From: Comamonadaceae bacterium ALPHA2B
GTDB taxonomy: Bacteria; Pseudomonadota; Gammaproteobacteria; Burkholderiales; Burkholderiaceae_C
DNA length: 64,000 bases
Assembly (NCBI GenBank): GCA_005503065.1
Contig: SCOE01000003.1
Coordinates: forward strand, 204,265 to 268,264
Reading direction: 5' to 3'
Shown: positions 1-8,227 of the stretch, in pieces
Numbering within the stretch: position 1 is the stretch's first letter
Layout of the letters: each line of letters begins with the position of its first letter
Position numbers and translations under genes: made by a program
Notes under the pieces: model-generated
Seen by the model: only the letters and a program-made list of their open reading frames with translations
Databases searched by the model: none
Told to the model about the DNA's origin: nothing

Positions 1-3000
1 GCGTGCCCACGGCCACCACCTGCCCGCCGCCCTCGCCGCCCTCGGGGCCGAGGTCGATCACCCAGTCGCTGGCGCGGATGACGTCGAGGTTGTGCTCGAT
101 CACCACGATGGAATGGCCCGCGTCGAGCAGCTTGCGCAGCGCGCGCATGAGGCGCGCGATGTCGTCGAAGTGCAGGCCGGTGGTCGGCTCGTCGAAGAGG
201 AAGAGCTGGCCCTTCTTCGCCAGCGGCTGGCGCGACTTGCTGCCGCCGTTGGCTGCCTCGGCCAGGAAGCCCGCGAGCTTCAGCCGCTGCGCCTCGCCGC
301 CCGAGAGCGTGGGCACCGGCTGGCCCAGCTTCACATAGTCGAGGCCCACGTCGACGATGGGCTGCAGAACGCGCTGCACCTCGCGGTCGTTGGCGAATAC
401 GGCCAGCGCCTCGGCGACGGTCAGTTCGAGGATGTCGGCGACGTTGTAAGTCGCCATTCCCGTCGAGGCCGAAAGACCCATCCCCGTTCGGGCTGAGCCT
501 GTCGAAGCCGGGACCCGCCCTTCGACAGGCTCAGGGCGAACGGCGGTGACCGCATCGACCTGCGCGATGGTTCGCGGTCGTTCGATGGTGACCTCGAGGA
601 TCTCGGGCCGGTAGCGCTTGCCGTCGCAGTCGGGGCAACGCAGGTACACGTCCGACAGGAACTGCATCTCCACATGCTCGAAGCCCGAGCCGCCGCAGGT
701 CGGGCAGCGGCCGTCGCCGGAGTTGAAGCTGAACTTGGCGGCCGTGTAGCCGCGCTGCTTCGACAAGGGCGCGACGGCGAAGATCTCGCGCACAGCATCC
801 CAGGCCCCCACGTAGCTGGCGGGGTTGGAGCGCGCGGTCTTGCCGATGGGCGACTGGTCGACGAACACCACGTCGCTCAGGTGGTCTGCGCCGAGCAGCC
901 GGTCGTGCACGCCGGCGCCCTCGGTGGGCTTGCCGAAGTGGCGCATCAGCGCGGGCGCCAGCACGTCCTGGATCAGCGTGGACTTGCCCGAGCCGCTGAC
1001 GCCGGTGACGGACACCAGGCGCTGCAGCGGGATCTCGACGGTCACGTCCTTCAGGTTGTGCTCGCGCGCGCCTTCGAGGATGAGGCGCGGCGTGCTGTCG
1101 GCCACCGGCCGCCTGAAGCCCATGCCGATCTGCTTGCGCCCGCCGAGGTAGTCGCCGGTGAGCGTGTGGGCGCCGCGCAGCTCGTCCACGGTGCCGTCGA
1201 ACACCACCTGCCCGCCGCGCGCGCCGGGGCCCGGGCCCATGTCGATCACGCGGTCGGCCGCGATCATCACCGCCGGGTCGTGCTCCACCACCACCAGCGT
1301 GTTGCCCGCATCGCGCAGGCGCTGCATGGCCTCGGTGATGCGGTCCATGTCGCGCGGGTGCAGGCCGATGCTGGGCTCGTCGAGCACGAACAGCGTGTTG
1401 ACCAGCGAGGTGCCCAGCGCGGTCGTGAGGTTGATGCGCTGCACCTCGCCGCCCGAGAGCGTGCGGCTCTGCCGGTCGAGCGTGAGGTAGCCGATGCCGA
1501 CGTCGTGCAGGTAGCGCAGGCGGGTGGTGATCTCCTCGAAGAGCAGCTTCAGCGCCTGTGCCTCGCCCTCGCCGCCGGAGCCGGCGTTGTCCGTGTGCTC
1601 CATGCGGTCGAAGAAGCTGCGCAGCCGCTCGATGGGCATCAGCATCAGGTCGTGCAGGCTCAGCCCCGGCAGCGCCTCGAGCTGCTCGCGCGACCAGTCC
1701 ACGCCCACCGGCATGAAGCGCTTGCCCGGCGCGAGCACCGCGTCCGCGTCGGCCTTGCTGCCCAGGCGCCACAGCAGGCTCTCGAGCTTGAGGCGCGCAC
1801 CGCCGCAGGTGGGGCACGGCGTGTAGCTGCGGTACTTGGACAGCAGCACGCGGATGTGCATCTTGTACGCCTTGCTCTCCAGGTAGGCGAAGAAGCGGCG
1901 GATGCCGTACCACTGCTTGTTCCAGTTGCCTTCCTTGTAGTTGGGCGTGCCCTCGATCACCCAGTGCTTCTGCGCGTCGGTGAGCTTGTTCCAGGGCGTG
2001 TCGCGCGGGATGCCGGCGCTCTCGGCATGGCGCATGAGGTCGTCCTGCGCCTCCTTCCAGGCGGGCGTCTGGATGGTCTTGATGGCGCCGGCACGCAGCG
2101 TGAGCTTGTCGTTGGGCACCACCAGGTTGAAGTCCACCCCGATCACGCGGCCGAAGCCCCGGCAGGCCTCGCAGGCGCCCACGGCGGAGTTGAAGCTGAA
2201 CATCGACGGGATGGGGTCGGCGTAGCGGATGTCGCTCTCGGGGCAGTGCAGGCCGGTCGAGAACTTCCATTGCTGGACGTCATCGCCCTCTTCCGCCGGC
2301 ACGGCATAGACGGTGACGCGCCCGGTGCCCCGCTTGAGCGCCACCTCGATCGCCTCGACCACGCGCGCGCGCTCGGTGGTGGAAAAGCGGAAGCGGTCGG
2401 CCACCACGTCGAGCACCCGGCGCGGCCCGGTGGGCGTCGCCACCTCGCGCTGCGCCTGCACCCGGGTGAAGCCGCTGGCCGAGAGCCATTGCTCGATCTC
2501 GGCCTCGGTGGTGCTGCCCGGCAGTTCGACCGGGAAGGTGACGACCAGCCGTGGATCCCCCGCGGCGGCCGAGCGCGCCTGCAGCTCGGCGCAGATGGTG
2601 TCGGGCGTGTCGTGCCGCACCGGCAGCGCCGTCTTGCGGTCGAAGAGCTGCGCGGCCCGCGCGAAGAGCAGCTTCAGGTGGTCGTTGAGCTCCGTCATCG
2701 TGCCGACCGTGGAGCGCGAGCTGCGCACCGGGTTGGTCTGGTCGATGGCGATGGCCGGCGGCACCCCTTCCACCTTGTCGACCGCGGGCTTGTCCATGCG
2801 GTCGAGGAACTGGCGCGCATAGGCCGAGAAGGTCTCCACGTAGCGGCGCTGCCCCTCGGCGTAGAGCGTGTCGAACACCAGGCTGGACTTGCCGGACCCG
2901 CTGGGGCCGGTCACCACCGTCAGTTCACCGGTGCGGATGTCGAGGTCGAGGTTGCGGAGGTTGTGCTGGCGAGCACCGCGGATGCGGATGGAGCCCTGGG

Positions 3001-3004
3001 TCAT
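1..3004 (-). CDS. uvrA: Excinuclease ABC subunit A (3' end outside window)
   Basis: DNA-damage recognition ATPase of UvrABC nucleotide excision repair, cytoplasmic. The window holds about 1001 codons from ATG at 3004 (MTQGSIRIRGARQHNL) to GPEGGEGGGQ, a motif close to the C-terminus, so only a few dozen residues are missing. Two ABC modules are visible: Walker A GPSGSGKSS near residue 35 and GVSGSGKST in the second half, signature motifs LSGGEVQR and LSGGEAQR, and zinc-type CPTCGG pairs. The frame is open throughout. Residues about 820-842 are encoded by an inserted palindromic repeat (see 485-542), which together with a longer linker makes this protein larger than the roughly 940-residue E. 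coli UvrA. Divergent from the solute-binding protein gene at 3199. It could be a UvrA paralogue; both ATP sites look intact. Confidence 0.95.
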   Translation of the reverse strand, partial: MTQGSIRIRGARQHNLRNLDLDIRTGELTVVTGPSGSGKSSLVFDTLYAEGQRRYVETFSAYARQFLDRMDKPAVDKVEGVPPAIAIDQTNPVRSSRSTVGTMTELNDHLKLLFARAAQLFDRKTALPVRHDTPDTICAELQARSAAAGDPRLVVTFPVELPGSTTEAEIEQWLSASGFTRVQAQREVATPTGPRRVLDVVADRFRFSTTERARVVEAIEVALKRGTGRVTVYAVPAEEGDDVQQWKFSTGLHCPESDIRYADPIPSMFSFNSAVGACEACRGFGRVIGVDFNLVVPNDKLTLRAGAIKTIQTPAWKEAQDDLMRHAESAGIPRDTPWNKLTDAQKHWVIEGTPNYKEGNWNKQWYGIRRFFAYLESKAYKMHIRVLLSKYRSYTPCPTCGGARLKLESLLWRLGSKADADAVLAPGKRFMPVGVDWSREQLEALPGLSLHDLMLMPIERLRSFFDRMEHTDNAGSGGEGEAQALKLLFEEITTRLRYLHDVGIGYLTLDRQSRTLSGGEVQRINLTTALGTSLVNTLFVLDEPSIGLHPRDMDRITEAMQRLRDAGNTLVVVEHDPAVMIAADRVIDMGPGPGARGGQVVFDGTVDELRGAHTLTGDYLGGRKQIGMGFRRPVADSTPRLILEGAREHNLKDVTVEIPLQRLVSVTGVSGSGKSTLIQDVLAPALMRHFGKPTEGAGVHDRLLGADHLSDVVFVDQSPIGKTARSNPASYVGAWDAVREIFAVAPLSKQRGYTAAKFSFNSGDGRCPTCGGSGFEHVEMQFLSDVYLRCPDCDGKRYRPEILEVTIERPRTIAQVDAVTAVRPEPVEGRVPASTGSARTGMGLSASTGMATYNVADILELTVAEALAVFANDREVQRVLQPIVDVGLDYVKLGQPVPTLSGGEAQRLKLAGFLAEAANGGSKSRQPLAKKGQLFLFDEPTTGLHFDDIARLMRALRKLLDAGHSIVVIEHNLDVIRASDWVIDLGPEGGEGGGQVVAVGT
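485..542. repeat. Palindromic repeat family R1, copy inside uvrA
   Basis: Inverted repeat with 23-nt arms (485-507 and 520-542) that pair at 21 of 23 positions around a 12-nt centre. Its core is GAGCCTGTCGAAG on one arm and CTTCGACAGGCTC on the other. It lies in frame in uvrA, encoding a segment that starts RPEPVEG and ends STGSARTG. The same family recurs at 59021-59080 between genes and, shortened, at 24116-24148 inside mccB. Confidence 0.85.
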
Positions 3005-3134
3005 GCGTGCCTTGTGGGTGCCGGAAGGGGTGGGGGCAAGCATTCTCCAGGAGCATCCGGCCGGCTGTCGGCCCGCGCGCCGATGCGCCGCCGCCACGCA
3101 GGGGTTTGTCCGGATCGCGCAAATGACACTTTAA

Positions 3135-3159
3135 GTAACAAATACGCAGTCTTTGTTAC
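3135..3159. promoter_or_regulatory. 25-bp dyad, possible operator
   Basis: Perfect 8-bp inverted repeat GTAACAAA-N9-TTTGTTAC in the 194-bp gap between divergent uvrA and the solute-binding protein gene, 40 bp upstream of the latter's start. No T-run follows on either side, so an operator is more likely than a terminator. The binding protein is unknown. Confidence 0.4.
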
Positions 3160-3198
3160 TCGCCCGCCTCGTGCGCGGCCCACCTGGAGACCTTGACC

Positions 3199-4314
3199 AT
3201 GCGCCGACCCTTCCGCTTGGCCGCCATCGCGCTCGGCCTCGCCATCGCCACGCAGACCGCCGTGCAGGCGCAGGTCCTGATCGGACAGACCGCGGGCATG
3301 AGCGGCCCCGTCGCGGCCAGCGTCAACGAGACCATCGCCGGCGCGCAGTTGGTCATCGACGCGGCCAACGCGCAGGGCGGCATCCATGGCGAGCCGATCG
3401 AGATGGTGCGGCTGGACGACGGCTTCGACGTCAAGCGCGCGGCGGAGAACGGCCGCGTGCTCATCGAGGAGCGCAAGGTCGTGGCGCTGTTCATGACGCG
3501 CGGGACGCCGCATTCGCAATCCCTCATCCCGCTGCTGGACAAGCACGGCGTGGCGCTGATCGGCCCGTCGACGGGCGCGATGGCACTGCACAAGCCGGTG
3601 CAACGGCACGTGTTCAACGTGCGCGCCACCTACCAGCGCGAAGCCGAGAAGGCCGTGCAGCACCTGAGCACCGTGGGCATGAGCCGCATCGCGGTGGTCT
3701 ACGTGACGGACTCCTTCGGGCAGGATGCGCTCGAAGGCGCGATGAACGGCTTCAAGGCCGCCAAGGGGCAGCCGGCCGCGACCATCCAGGCCGATCGCGA
3801 GAAGCCAGACTACGCGGCCATCGTGCCGAAGATCGTCGAATCCAATGCGCAGGCCGTGCTCTGGATCGGCTCGGGCACGGCCGTGGTCGAGGGCGTGAAG
3901 GCGCTGCGCGCAGCCGGTTCGGCGGCGCAGGTCGTGACGCTGTCGAACAACGCGTCCTCGGGCTTCATCAAGCAGTTGGGCGAAGCCAGCCGCGGCGTCA
4001 TCGTGACGCAGGTGTTTCCGAGCGAGCGCGCCGTGGGCCAGCCGATGGTGAAGGAGGCCGTCACGCTGGCCAAGGCCAGGGGGCAGGCGGAGTTGTCGCC
4101 TGCGGCGCTGGAAGGTTTCGCCTCGGCCAAGGTGATGGTGGAGGCGCTGCGCCGCGCCGGGCCCAAGCCCACGCGGGCGAAGGTGCTGGCCGCGCTGGAC
4201 GGCCTGAAGAACTACGACGTCGGCGGCCTGGAGGTGAGCTACTCGCCGCAGGACCACTCGGGCATCGACTTCGCCGACCTGTCGATCATCAGCGAAGGCC
4301 GCTTCAAGCGCTGA
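3199..4314 (+). CDS. ABC transporter periplasmic solute-binding protein (LivK-like)
   Basis: Type I periplasmic binding protein, 371 residues, of the branched-chain amino acid/amide (HAAT) family. It starts with a Sec signal peptide ending near VQA-QVLIGQ and continues with the family start IGQTAGMSGPVA. The segments GTPHSQSLIPLLDKHGVALIG and the later VYVTDSFGQDALEG are typical of this fold. ATG at 3199 is preceded by GGAGA (3186-3190) at 8 nt; a TTG six bases upstream lies too close to that site. No permease or ATPase gene is adjacent, so it is an orphan binding protein. Such proteins are abundant in Comamonadaceae and may bind aromatic or amino acid ligands; the ligand here cannot be read from sequence. 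Confidence 0.88.
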   Translation: MRRPFRLAAIALGLAIATQTAVQAQVLIGQTAGMSGPVAASVNETIAGAQLVIDAANAQGGIHGEPIEMVRLDDGFDVKRAAENGRVLIEERKVVALFMTRGTPHSQSLIPLLDKHGVALIGPSTGAMALHKPVQRHVFNVRATYQREAEKAVQHLSTVGMSRIAVVYVTDSFGQDALEGAMNGFKAAKGQPAATIQADREKPDYAAIVPKIVESNAQAVLWIGSGTAVVEGVKALRAAGSAAQVVTLSNNASSGFIKQLGEASRGVIVTQVFPSERAVGQPMVKEAVTLAKARGQAELSPAALEGFASAKVMVEALRRAGPKPTRAKVLAALDGLKNYDVGGLEVSYSPQDHSGIDFADLSIISEGRFKR

Positions 4315-4348
4315 CGCGCCGCATGGCCCGGCCCGGCTGTTGCGCGGG

Positions 4349-4498
4349 CTACTTGCCCGTGCCGGTCGCGGGCGCCGCCGGCGCGTGCACGTCCCCGCCG
4401 TGCTTCTCGCCGCTCATGTCGACCTTGTCGCCGGCCTTAAGGATGACGAACAGGGCGATGGCAGCGAACACGGCGAAGCCGATGGCGATCTTCCACAT
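4349..4498 (-). CDS. 49-residue single-span membrane protein
   Basis: Short reading frame MWKIAIGFAVFAAIALFVIL followed by a charged and then Ala/Pro/Gly-rich tail ending ATGTGK. The first 20 residues form one hydrophobic helix, giving a small inner-membrane protein with an extracytoplasmic or cytoplasmic tail of about 28 residues. AAGGA (4507-4511) sits 8 nt before the ATG. It follows the MFS gene on the same strand, but a strong terminator lies between them, so it probably has its own promoter. I do not recognise the family; no function is assigned. Confidence 0.65.
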   Translation of the reverse strand: MWKIAIGFAVFAAIALFVILKAGDKVDMSGEKHGGDVHAPAAPATGTGK

Positions 4499-4534
4499 GG
4501 GGGCAATCCTTGGTCTGGGGGAAACAACGGGTTG

Positions 4535-4563
4535 AAAAAAATCAAGCCGGGCGCGCCCGGCTT
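4535..4563 (-). terminator. Rho-independent terminator after the MFS gene
   Basis: Perfect 20-bp palindrome (4544-4563, AAGCCGGGCG paired with its complement) followed on the minus strand by a run of seven T (complement of 4535-4541). It lies about 200 bp beyond the MFS stop codon and just upstream of the small membrane protein gene. Confidence 0.85.
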
Positions 4564-4591
4564 GGCGAGCGCAGCGAAGCGCTCAGGGCAC

Positions 4592-4757
4592 CCACGGAAC
4601 GGGCTTGGCCCGGCCGTCGGGGAGGTCCTGCAGCCCGCGCGAGGCCAGTGGCCTCGCTCTTCGCCAGTCTCGAAAGGTCCACCGGACCTTTCGAGTACGG
4701 GCTCAGCCCCCCTTCGCGAAGCAGAAGGGGGAGCCGCGAAGCGGCTTGGGGGTTGCT
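4592..4757. repeat. 3'-flanking repeat family R5, copy 1, with hairpins
   Basis: Segment directly after the MFS stop. It contains the motif CCCACGGAAC...GGCCGTCGGGG shared with 56664-56752, a GAGGCC/GGCCTC hairpin (4641-4655) and a perfect 11-bp inverted repeat TCGAAAGGTCC/GGACCTTTCGA (4670-4680 and 4684-4694). The stretch holds no convincing coding frame. Confidence 0.6.
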
Positions 4758-4759
4758 AT

Positions 4760-6454
4760 CTAATCATTCGCGTAGATGTCCACGTCCTTGGTTTCGCGGA
4801 TGAACAGCGTGCCGACCACCAGCGTGATGCCGGCGATGACGATCGGATACCACAGGCCGTTGTACATGTTGCCGGTCGAGGCCACGATGGCGAACGAGGT
4901 GGTGGGCAGCAGGCCGCCGAACCAGCCGTTGCCGATGTGGTACGGCAGGCTCATCGAGGTGTAGCGGATGCGGGTGGGGAACAGTTCCACCAGCATGGCG
5001 GCGATGGGGCCGTAGACCATGGTCACCAGCAGCACCAGGTACGCCAGGATCACGACCATCATCAGCTTGTTCATCTTGGCCGGGTCCGCCTTGGCCGGGT
5101 AGCCGGCGGCCTTGAAGTCGTCGCCGATCTCCTTCTTGAAGGCGGCGATGGCCTTGGCCGAGGCCTCGTCGAACTTCAGGTTGACGACGTTGCCTTCAGG
5201 CGCGGTGACGGCCTTCTCGCCGATCTTCACCACGGCGGGCGAACCGGCCGGCCCGGCGATGTTCTCGTAGCTCACCGAGTTCTGCACCAGGTAGCGCTTG
5301 GCGATGTCGCAGGAGCTCTTGAAGTCGATCTCGCGTGCCACCGGGTTGCCCTGGAAGGAGCAGGTGGCGGGGTCGGCCGTGACCGTCACCTGCGCCTTGG
5401 CCTGCGCCGCGGCGAGGTCGGGGTTGGCGGCCTCGGTCAGCATCTTGAAGACCGGGAAGTAGGTCAGCACGGCCAGCAGGCAGCCCGCCATGATGATCGG
5501 CTTGCGGCCGATCCTGTCCGACAGCGTGCCGAAGACGACGAAGAAGGGCGTGCCGATGAGCAGCGCGGCGGCGATCAGCAGGTTGGCGGTGTTGGCATCG
5601 ACCTTGAGCTGTGCCGTCAGGAAGAACAGCGCGTAGAACTGGCCCGTGTACCAGACCACGGCCTGGCCGGCCGTCAGGCCCACCAGCGCCAGGATCACGA
5701 TCTTGAGGTTCTTCCACTCGCCGAAGGACTCGGCCAGGGGCGCCTTGGAGGTCTTGCCCTCGGCCTTCATCTTCTGGAAGGCGGGCGACTCGTTCAGCGA
5801 CAGGCGGATCCACACCGAGATGCCCAGCAGCAGGATGGACACCAGGAAGGGAATGCGCCATCCCCAGTCCTGGAAAGCCGTTTCGCCGAGGCCGACGCGC
5901 ACGCCCAGGATGACCAGCAGCGACAGGAACAGGCCCAGCGTCGCCGTGGTCTGGATCCACGAGGTGTAGGCGCCGCGCTTGCCGTGTGGCGCGTGCTCGG
6001 CCACGTAGGTGGCGGCACCGCCGTACTCGCCGCCGAGGGCCAGGCCCTGCAGCATGCGCAGCGCGATCAGGATCACCGGCGCGGCGACGCCGATGGTGGC
6101 GTAGCTGGGCAGCAGGCCGACGATGAAGGTCGACAGGCCCATGATCAGGATGGTGACCAGGAAGGTGTACTTGCGGCCGATCATGTCGCCCAGGCGGCCG
6201 AACACGATGGCGCCGAAGGGCCGCACGAGGAAGCCGGCCGCGAAGGCCAGCAGCGCGAAGATGAAGGCCGCGCCCGCATCCAGGCCGCTGAAGAACTGCT
6301 TGGCGATGATCGCTGCAAGCGAGCCGTACAGATAGAAGTCGTACCACTCGAACACGGTGCCGAGGGAGGACGCGAAGATGACTTTCTTCTCCTCCGACGA
6401 CATGGGGCGCGGAGCGACCGAGGGCCCCCCGCGTGAATCCAGTGTGGCTGCCAT
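4760..6454 (-). CDS. MFS transporter, metabolite:H+ symporter (MHS) family
   Basis: Inner-membrane proton-coupled symporter, 564 residues with about 12 membrane helices. Family signatures are GTVFEWYDFYLYGSL near residue 30, FGRLGDMIGRKY in the loop between helices 2 and 3, LGGEYGGA, and LSDRIGRKPI in the second half. Start at 6454 is supported by GAGGAG (6461-6466). The protein is about 120 residues longer than ProP/ShiA because of an insert between two C-terminal helices (from about PDLAAAQAKAQ to AKADPAKMNK) with two cysteines, likely extracytoplasmic. Substrate is probably an organic acid or similar; not determinable. It ends with repeat R5 and a terminator. Confidence 0.92.
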   Translation of the reverse strand: MAATLDSRGGPSVAPRPMSSEEKKVIFASSLGTVFEWYDFYLYGSLAAIIAKQFFSGLDAGAAFIFALLAFAAGFLVRPFGAIVFGRLGDMIGRKYTFLVTILIMGLSTFIVGLLPSYATIGVAAPVILIALRMLQGLALGGEYGGAATYVAEHAPHGKRGAYTSWIQTTATLGLFLSLLVILGVRVGLGETAFQDWGWRIPFLVSILLLGISVWIRLSLNESPAFQKMKAEGKTSKAPLAESFGEWKNLKIVILALVGLTAGQAVVWYTGQFYALFFLTAQLKVDANTANLLIAAALLIGTPFFVVFGTLSDRIGRKPIIMAGCLLAVLTYFPVFKMLTEAANPDLAAAQAKAQVTVTADPATCSFQGNPVAREIDFKSSCDIAKRYLVQNSVSYENIAGPAGSPAVVKIGEKAVTAPEGNVVNLKFDEASAKAIAAFKKEIGDDFKAAGYPAKADPAKMNKLMMVVILAYLVLLVTMVYGPIAAMLVELFPTRIRYTSMSLPYHIGNGWFGGLLPTTSFAIVASTGNMYNGLWYPIVIAGITLVVGTLFIRETKDVDIYAND

Positions 6455-6695
6455 TGCTGTCTCCTCGTGAATTGATTGGCCGGCCCTTCGCGGGCCGTGC
6501 GGGATTCTTGGAGGAGCGACTGACCACAGCCTTTCGCCAAACTGACGGCTCGCTGTCGATTTAAGGACTAACCCCATCGCCCGTTTTCAGGATGCAGAAA
6601 CCTCCCGATACAGGCTCAGGGATCACCCGTAGAGCAAGGCGCGCCGGCGCGGCCGGCGACGCAGATCCGTCAGGGAAAGCCGAGGCGCGGCGCGC

Positions 6696-7337
6696 TCAGG
6701 GGCGCGGGCGCGTCATCCCCGGGCGCTGGTCGGCCTGCAGGTACGCGGGGCTGTCGAACCACGTGTCGCCGGCCAGGTAGGCGCGCAGCATGGCCAACCC
6801 GTCGAAGCCCCAGAAAAGGCGGCCGTCGACGACGTAGCTGGGTGTGCCGAACACGCCCGCGGCCACGGCCGCATCGGTGCCGGTGCGCAGCTGCGCCTTG
6901 ACCGCGTCGCCGTTCAGGTCGCGCACCAGCGGCAGGCACTGCGCCAGCGCCTCGTAGCGCACCGGGTCGCCCGCCTCGGCGCCGCCGCGCCAGACCTCGT
7001 GCAGGATGGTCTCTGCCACGTAGCGGTTGATCTCGCCGCCCTCGGTGGTCGCCAGGGCCAGGCGCAGGTGCGGCAGCGGGTTGTAGGGGTGGGTGGCCGG
7101 CATCTCGATGGGGATGCCGTGCGCGTGGCCCAGCCACAGCACGTGCTGGTAGGTCCAGGTGCGCTTGGCGGGGATCTCGGCCGGGCCGAGCTGACCATGG
7201 TGCTTCAGCAGCGCGCCCAGGAGAATCGGCTTGTAGGCCACGCTGTAGCTGAGCCCTTCCAGCGCCTGCGGCATGTGCTCGAAGGCGAGGTACGCGTAGG
7301 GCGAGATGAAATCCAGGTAGAAGTCGATGTGCTTCAT
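6696..7337 (-). CDS. DsbA-family isomerase (2-hydroxychromene-2-carboxylate isomerase-like)
   Basis: Thioredoxin/GST-kappa-fold protein of 213 residues beginning MKHIDFYLDFISPYAYLAF, where the catalytic position of the family is Ser-Pro (FISPY). It also has the later cis-Pro region GVFGTPSYVVDGRLFWG. Family members catalyse glutathione-dependent cis-trans isomerisation in naphthalene degradation, but many such genes are housekeeping detoxification enzymes and no aromatic pathway genes lie nearby. The ATG at 7337 overlaps the stop codon of the DUF1289 gene by 4 nt (ATGA), so the two are translationally coupled. Confidence 0.85.
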   Translation of the reverse strand: MKHIDFYLDFISPYAYLAFEHMPQALEGLSYSVAYKPILLGALLKHHGQLGPAEIPAKRTWTYQHVLWLGHAHGIPIEMPATHPYNPLPHLRLALATTEGGEINRYVAETILHEVWRGGAEAGDPVRYEALAQCLPLVRDLNGDAVKAQLRTGTDAAVAAGVFGTPSYVVDGRLFWGFDGLAMLRAYLAGDTWFDSPAYLQADQRPGMTRPRP

Positions 7338-7573
7338 GGGCGATGTGTCTCCGTGTCGTGGATGCGTTGCTCGACCCGCGCCCACACCACGAGGCGCTGC
7401 GGGTCGTCCATGCTGCTCCAGTGCGCGATCTCGTCCAGCGTGCGCCAGCAGCCCTCACACCAGCCGGTGGCCGCGTCCATGCGGCAGACCGAGATGCAGG
7501 GCGAGGGCACCGGCTCCAGGCCTTTTTCGACCGCAGCGCGCACCAGTCCTGCGCGGGCAGCTATCGAATTCAT
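7334..7573 (-). CDS. DUF1289 domain protein
   Basis: Protein of 79 residues. The core from about residue 26 is CISVCRMDAATGWCEGCWRT, the four-cysteine motif of DUF1289 (YdhL-like), probably binding a metal or Fe-S cluster, followed by LDEIAHW. Members are short proteins of unknown function. The first 20 residues (MNSIAARAGLVRAAVEKGLE) look unlike the family and are encoded by an R4-type interspersed repeat, so the original start may have been nearer the CISVC motif or the repeat extended the gene. Coupled to the downstream isomerase by an ATGA overlap; 4 bp downstream of the YbaK gene. Confidence 0.85.
   Translation of the reverse strand: MNSIAARAGLVRAAVEKGLEPVPSPCISVCRMDAATGWCEGCWRTLDEIAHWSSMDDPQRLVVWARVEQRIHDTETHRP
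7519..7573. repeat. Repeat family R4, copy encoding the N-terminus of the DUF1289 protein
   Basis: On the minus strand the segment reads GATAGCTGCCCGCGC, then GTGCGCGCTGCGG, then AAAAAGGCCTGG. This matches in order the copy at 37851-37920 (GATAGCTGCTTACGC...GGGCGCTGCAGG). The match spans the start codon region. Confidence 0.55.
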
Positions 7574-7577
7574 AGCA

Positions 7578-8084
7578 TCAACCGGCCGACACCTGCACCA
7601 CGTCGGCCACGGGTGCGCCGCCGGTCAGGGCCTCGAGGTCGGCGGGGCGCAGCTTGAACACCGCATGCGGGTGGCCGGCCGCGGCCCAGATCTCGTCGAA
7701 GCGGAACAGTTCGCGGTCGATCAGCACCACCGGCGGCGTCGCATGCGCCACCGGCGACACGCCCCCGATCGAGAAGCCGGTGCGGGCCTTGACGAAGTCG
7801 GCGTCGGCGCGGCCGGTCTTGCCGACCAGCGCGTCGACCTTCTTCTCGTCCACCCGCCGGTCGCCCGAGGTGACGACCAGCACGGCGACCTCGTCGGCCT
7901 TGCGGCGGAAGATGATGCTCTTGGCGATCTGCCCGACCGCAATGCCCAGGGCGTCGGCCGCCTGCTGGGCGGTGCGCGCCGCGTCGTCGAGCATGACCGG
8001 CGCATGGGGATGGCCGCTGGCCTGCAAGTGGCGGGCGACGCGCTGGACGCCCTCGGGCAGGGAATGGAGTTCGGAACCGCACAT
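7578..8084 (-). CDS. YbaK/EbsC-family aminoacyl-tRNA deacylase
   Basis: Single YbaK domain, 168 residues. Family proteins hydrolyse mischarged tRNAs (for example Cys-tRNA-Pro) in the cytoplasm. Diagnostic segments are QIAKSIIFRR with the catalytic-region lysine, LVVTSGDRRVDEKKV, and GFSIGGVSPVAH, the Gly-rich substrate loop. Start at 8084 gives a normal family length. First gene of a minus-strand run YbaK-DUF1289-isomerase with short gaps or overlaps, divergent from the nirB operon. Confidence 0.88.
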   Translation of the reverse strand: MCGSELHSLPEGVQRVARHLQASGHPHAPVMLDDAARTAQQAADALGIAVGQIAKSIIFRRKADEVAVLVVTSGDRRVDEKKVDALVGKTGRADADFVKARTGFSIGGVSPVAHATPPVVLIDRELFRFDEIWAAAGHPHAVFKLRPADLEALTGGAPVADVVQVSAG

Positions 8085-8227
8085 GGCCCGAGCTTACGCA
8101 AAAGCCCGGCATGCCGCCGCACCACGGCGGACCGTCGCTGCGCCATCGGCGGGCACCGGCCGGGCCCGATACGGCCTGCGGTGCACCCGATCGCAGCAAA
8201 AGCGGGCTCCAGCCCCCCGAAAAGCCG

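Noticed and set aside
674..3196. An 840-residue plus-strand frame opposite uvrA
   Set aside because: Composition of a GC-rich shadow frame; uvrA motifs on the other strand are unmistakable.
8140..8156. NtrC-like site TGCGCC-N5-CGGGCA upstream of the nirB sigma-54 element
   Set aside because: Only about 9 of 12 consensus positions agree in a GC-rich region; mentioned as a hint but not listed as a feature.
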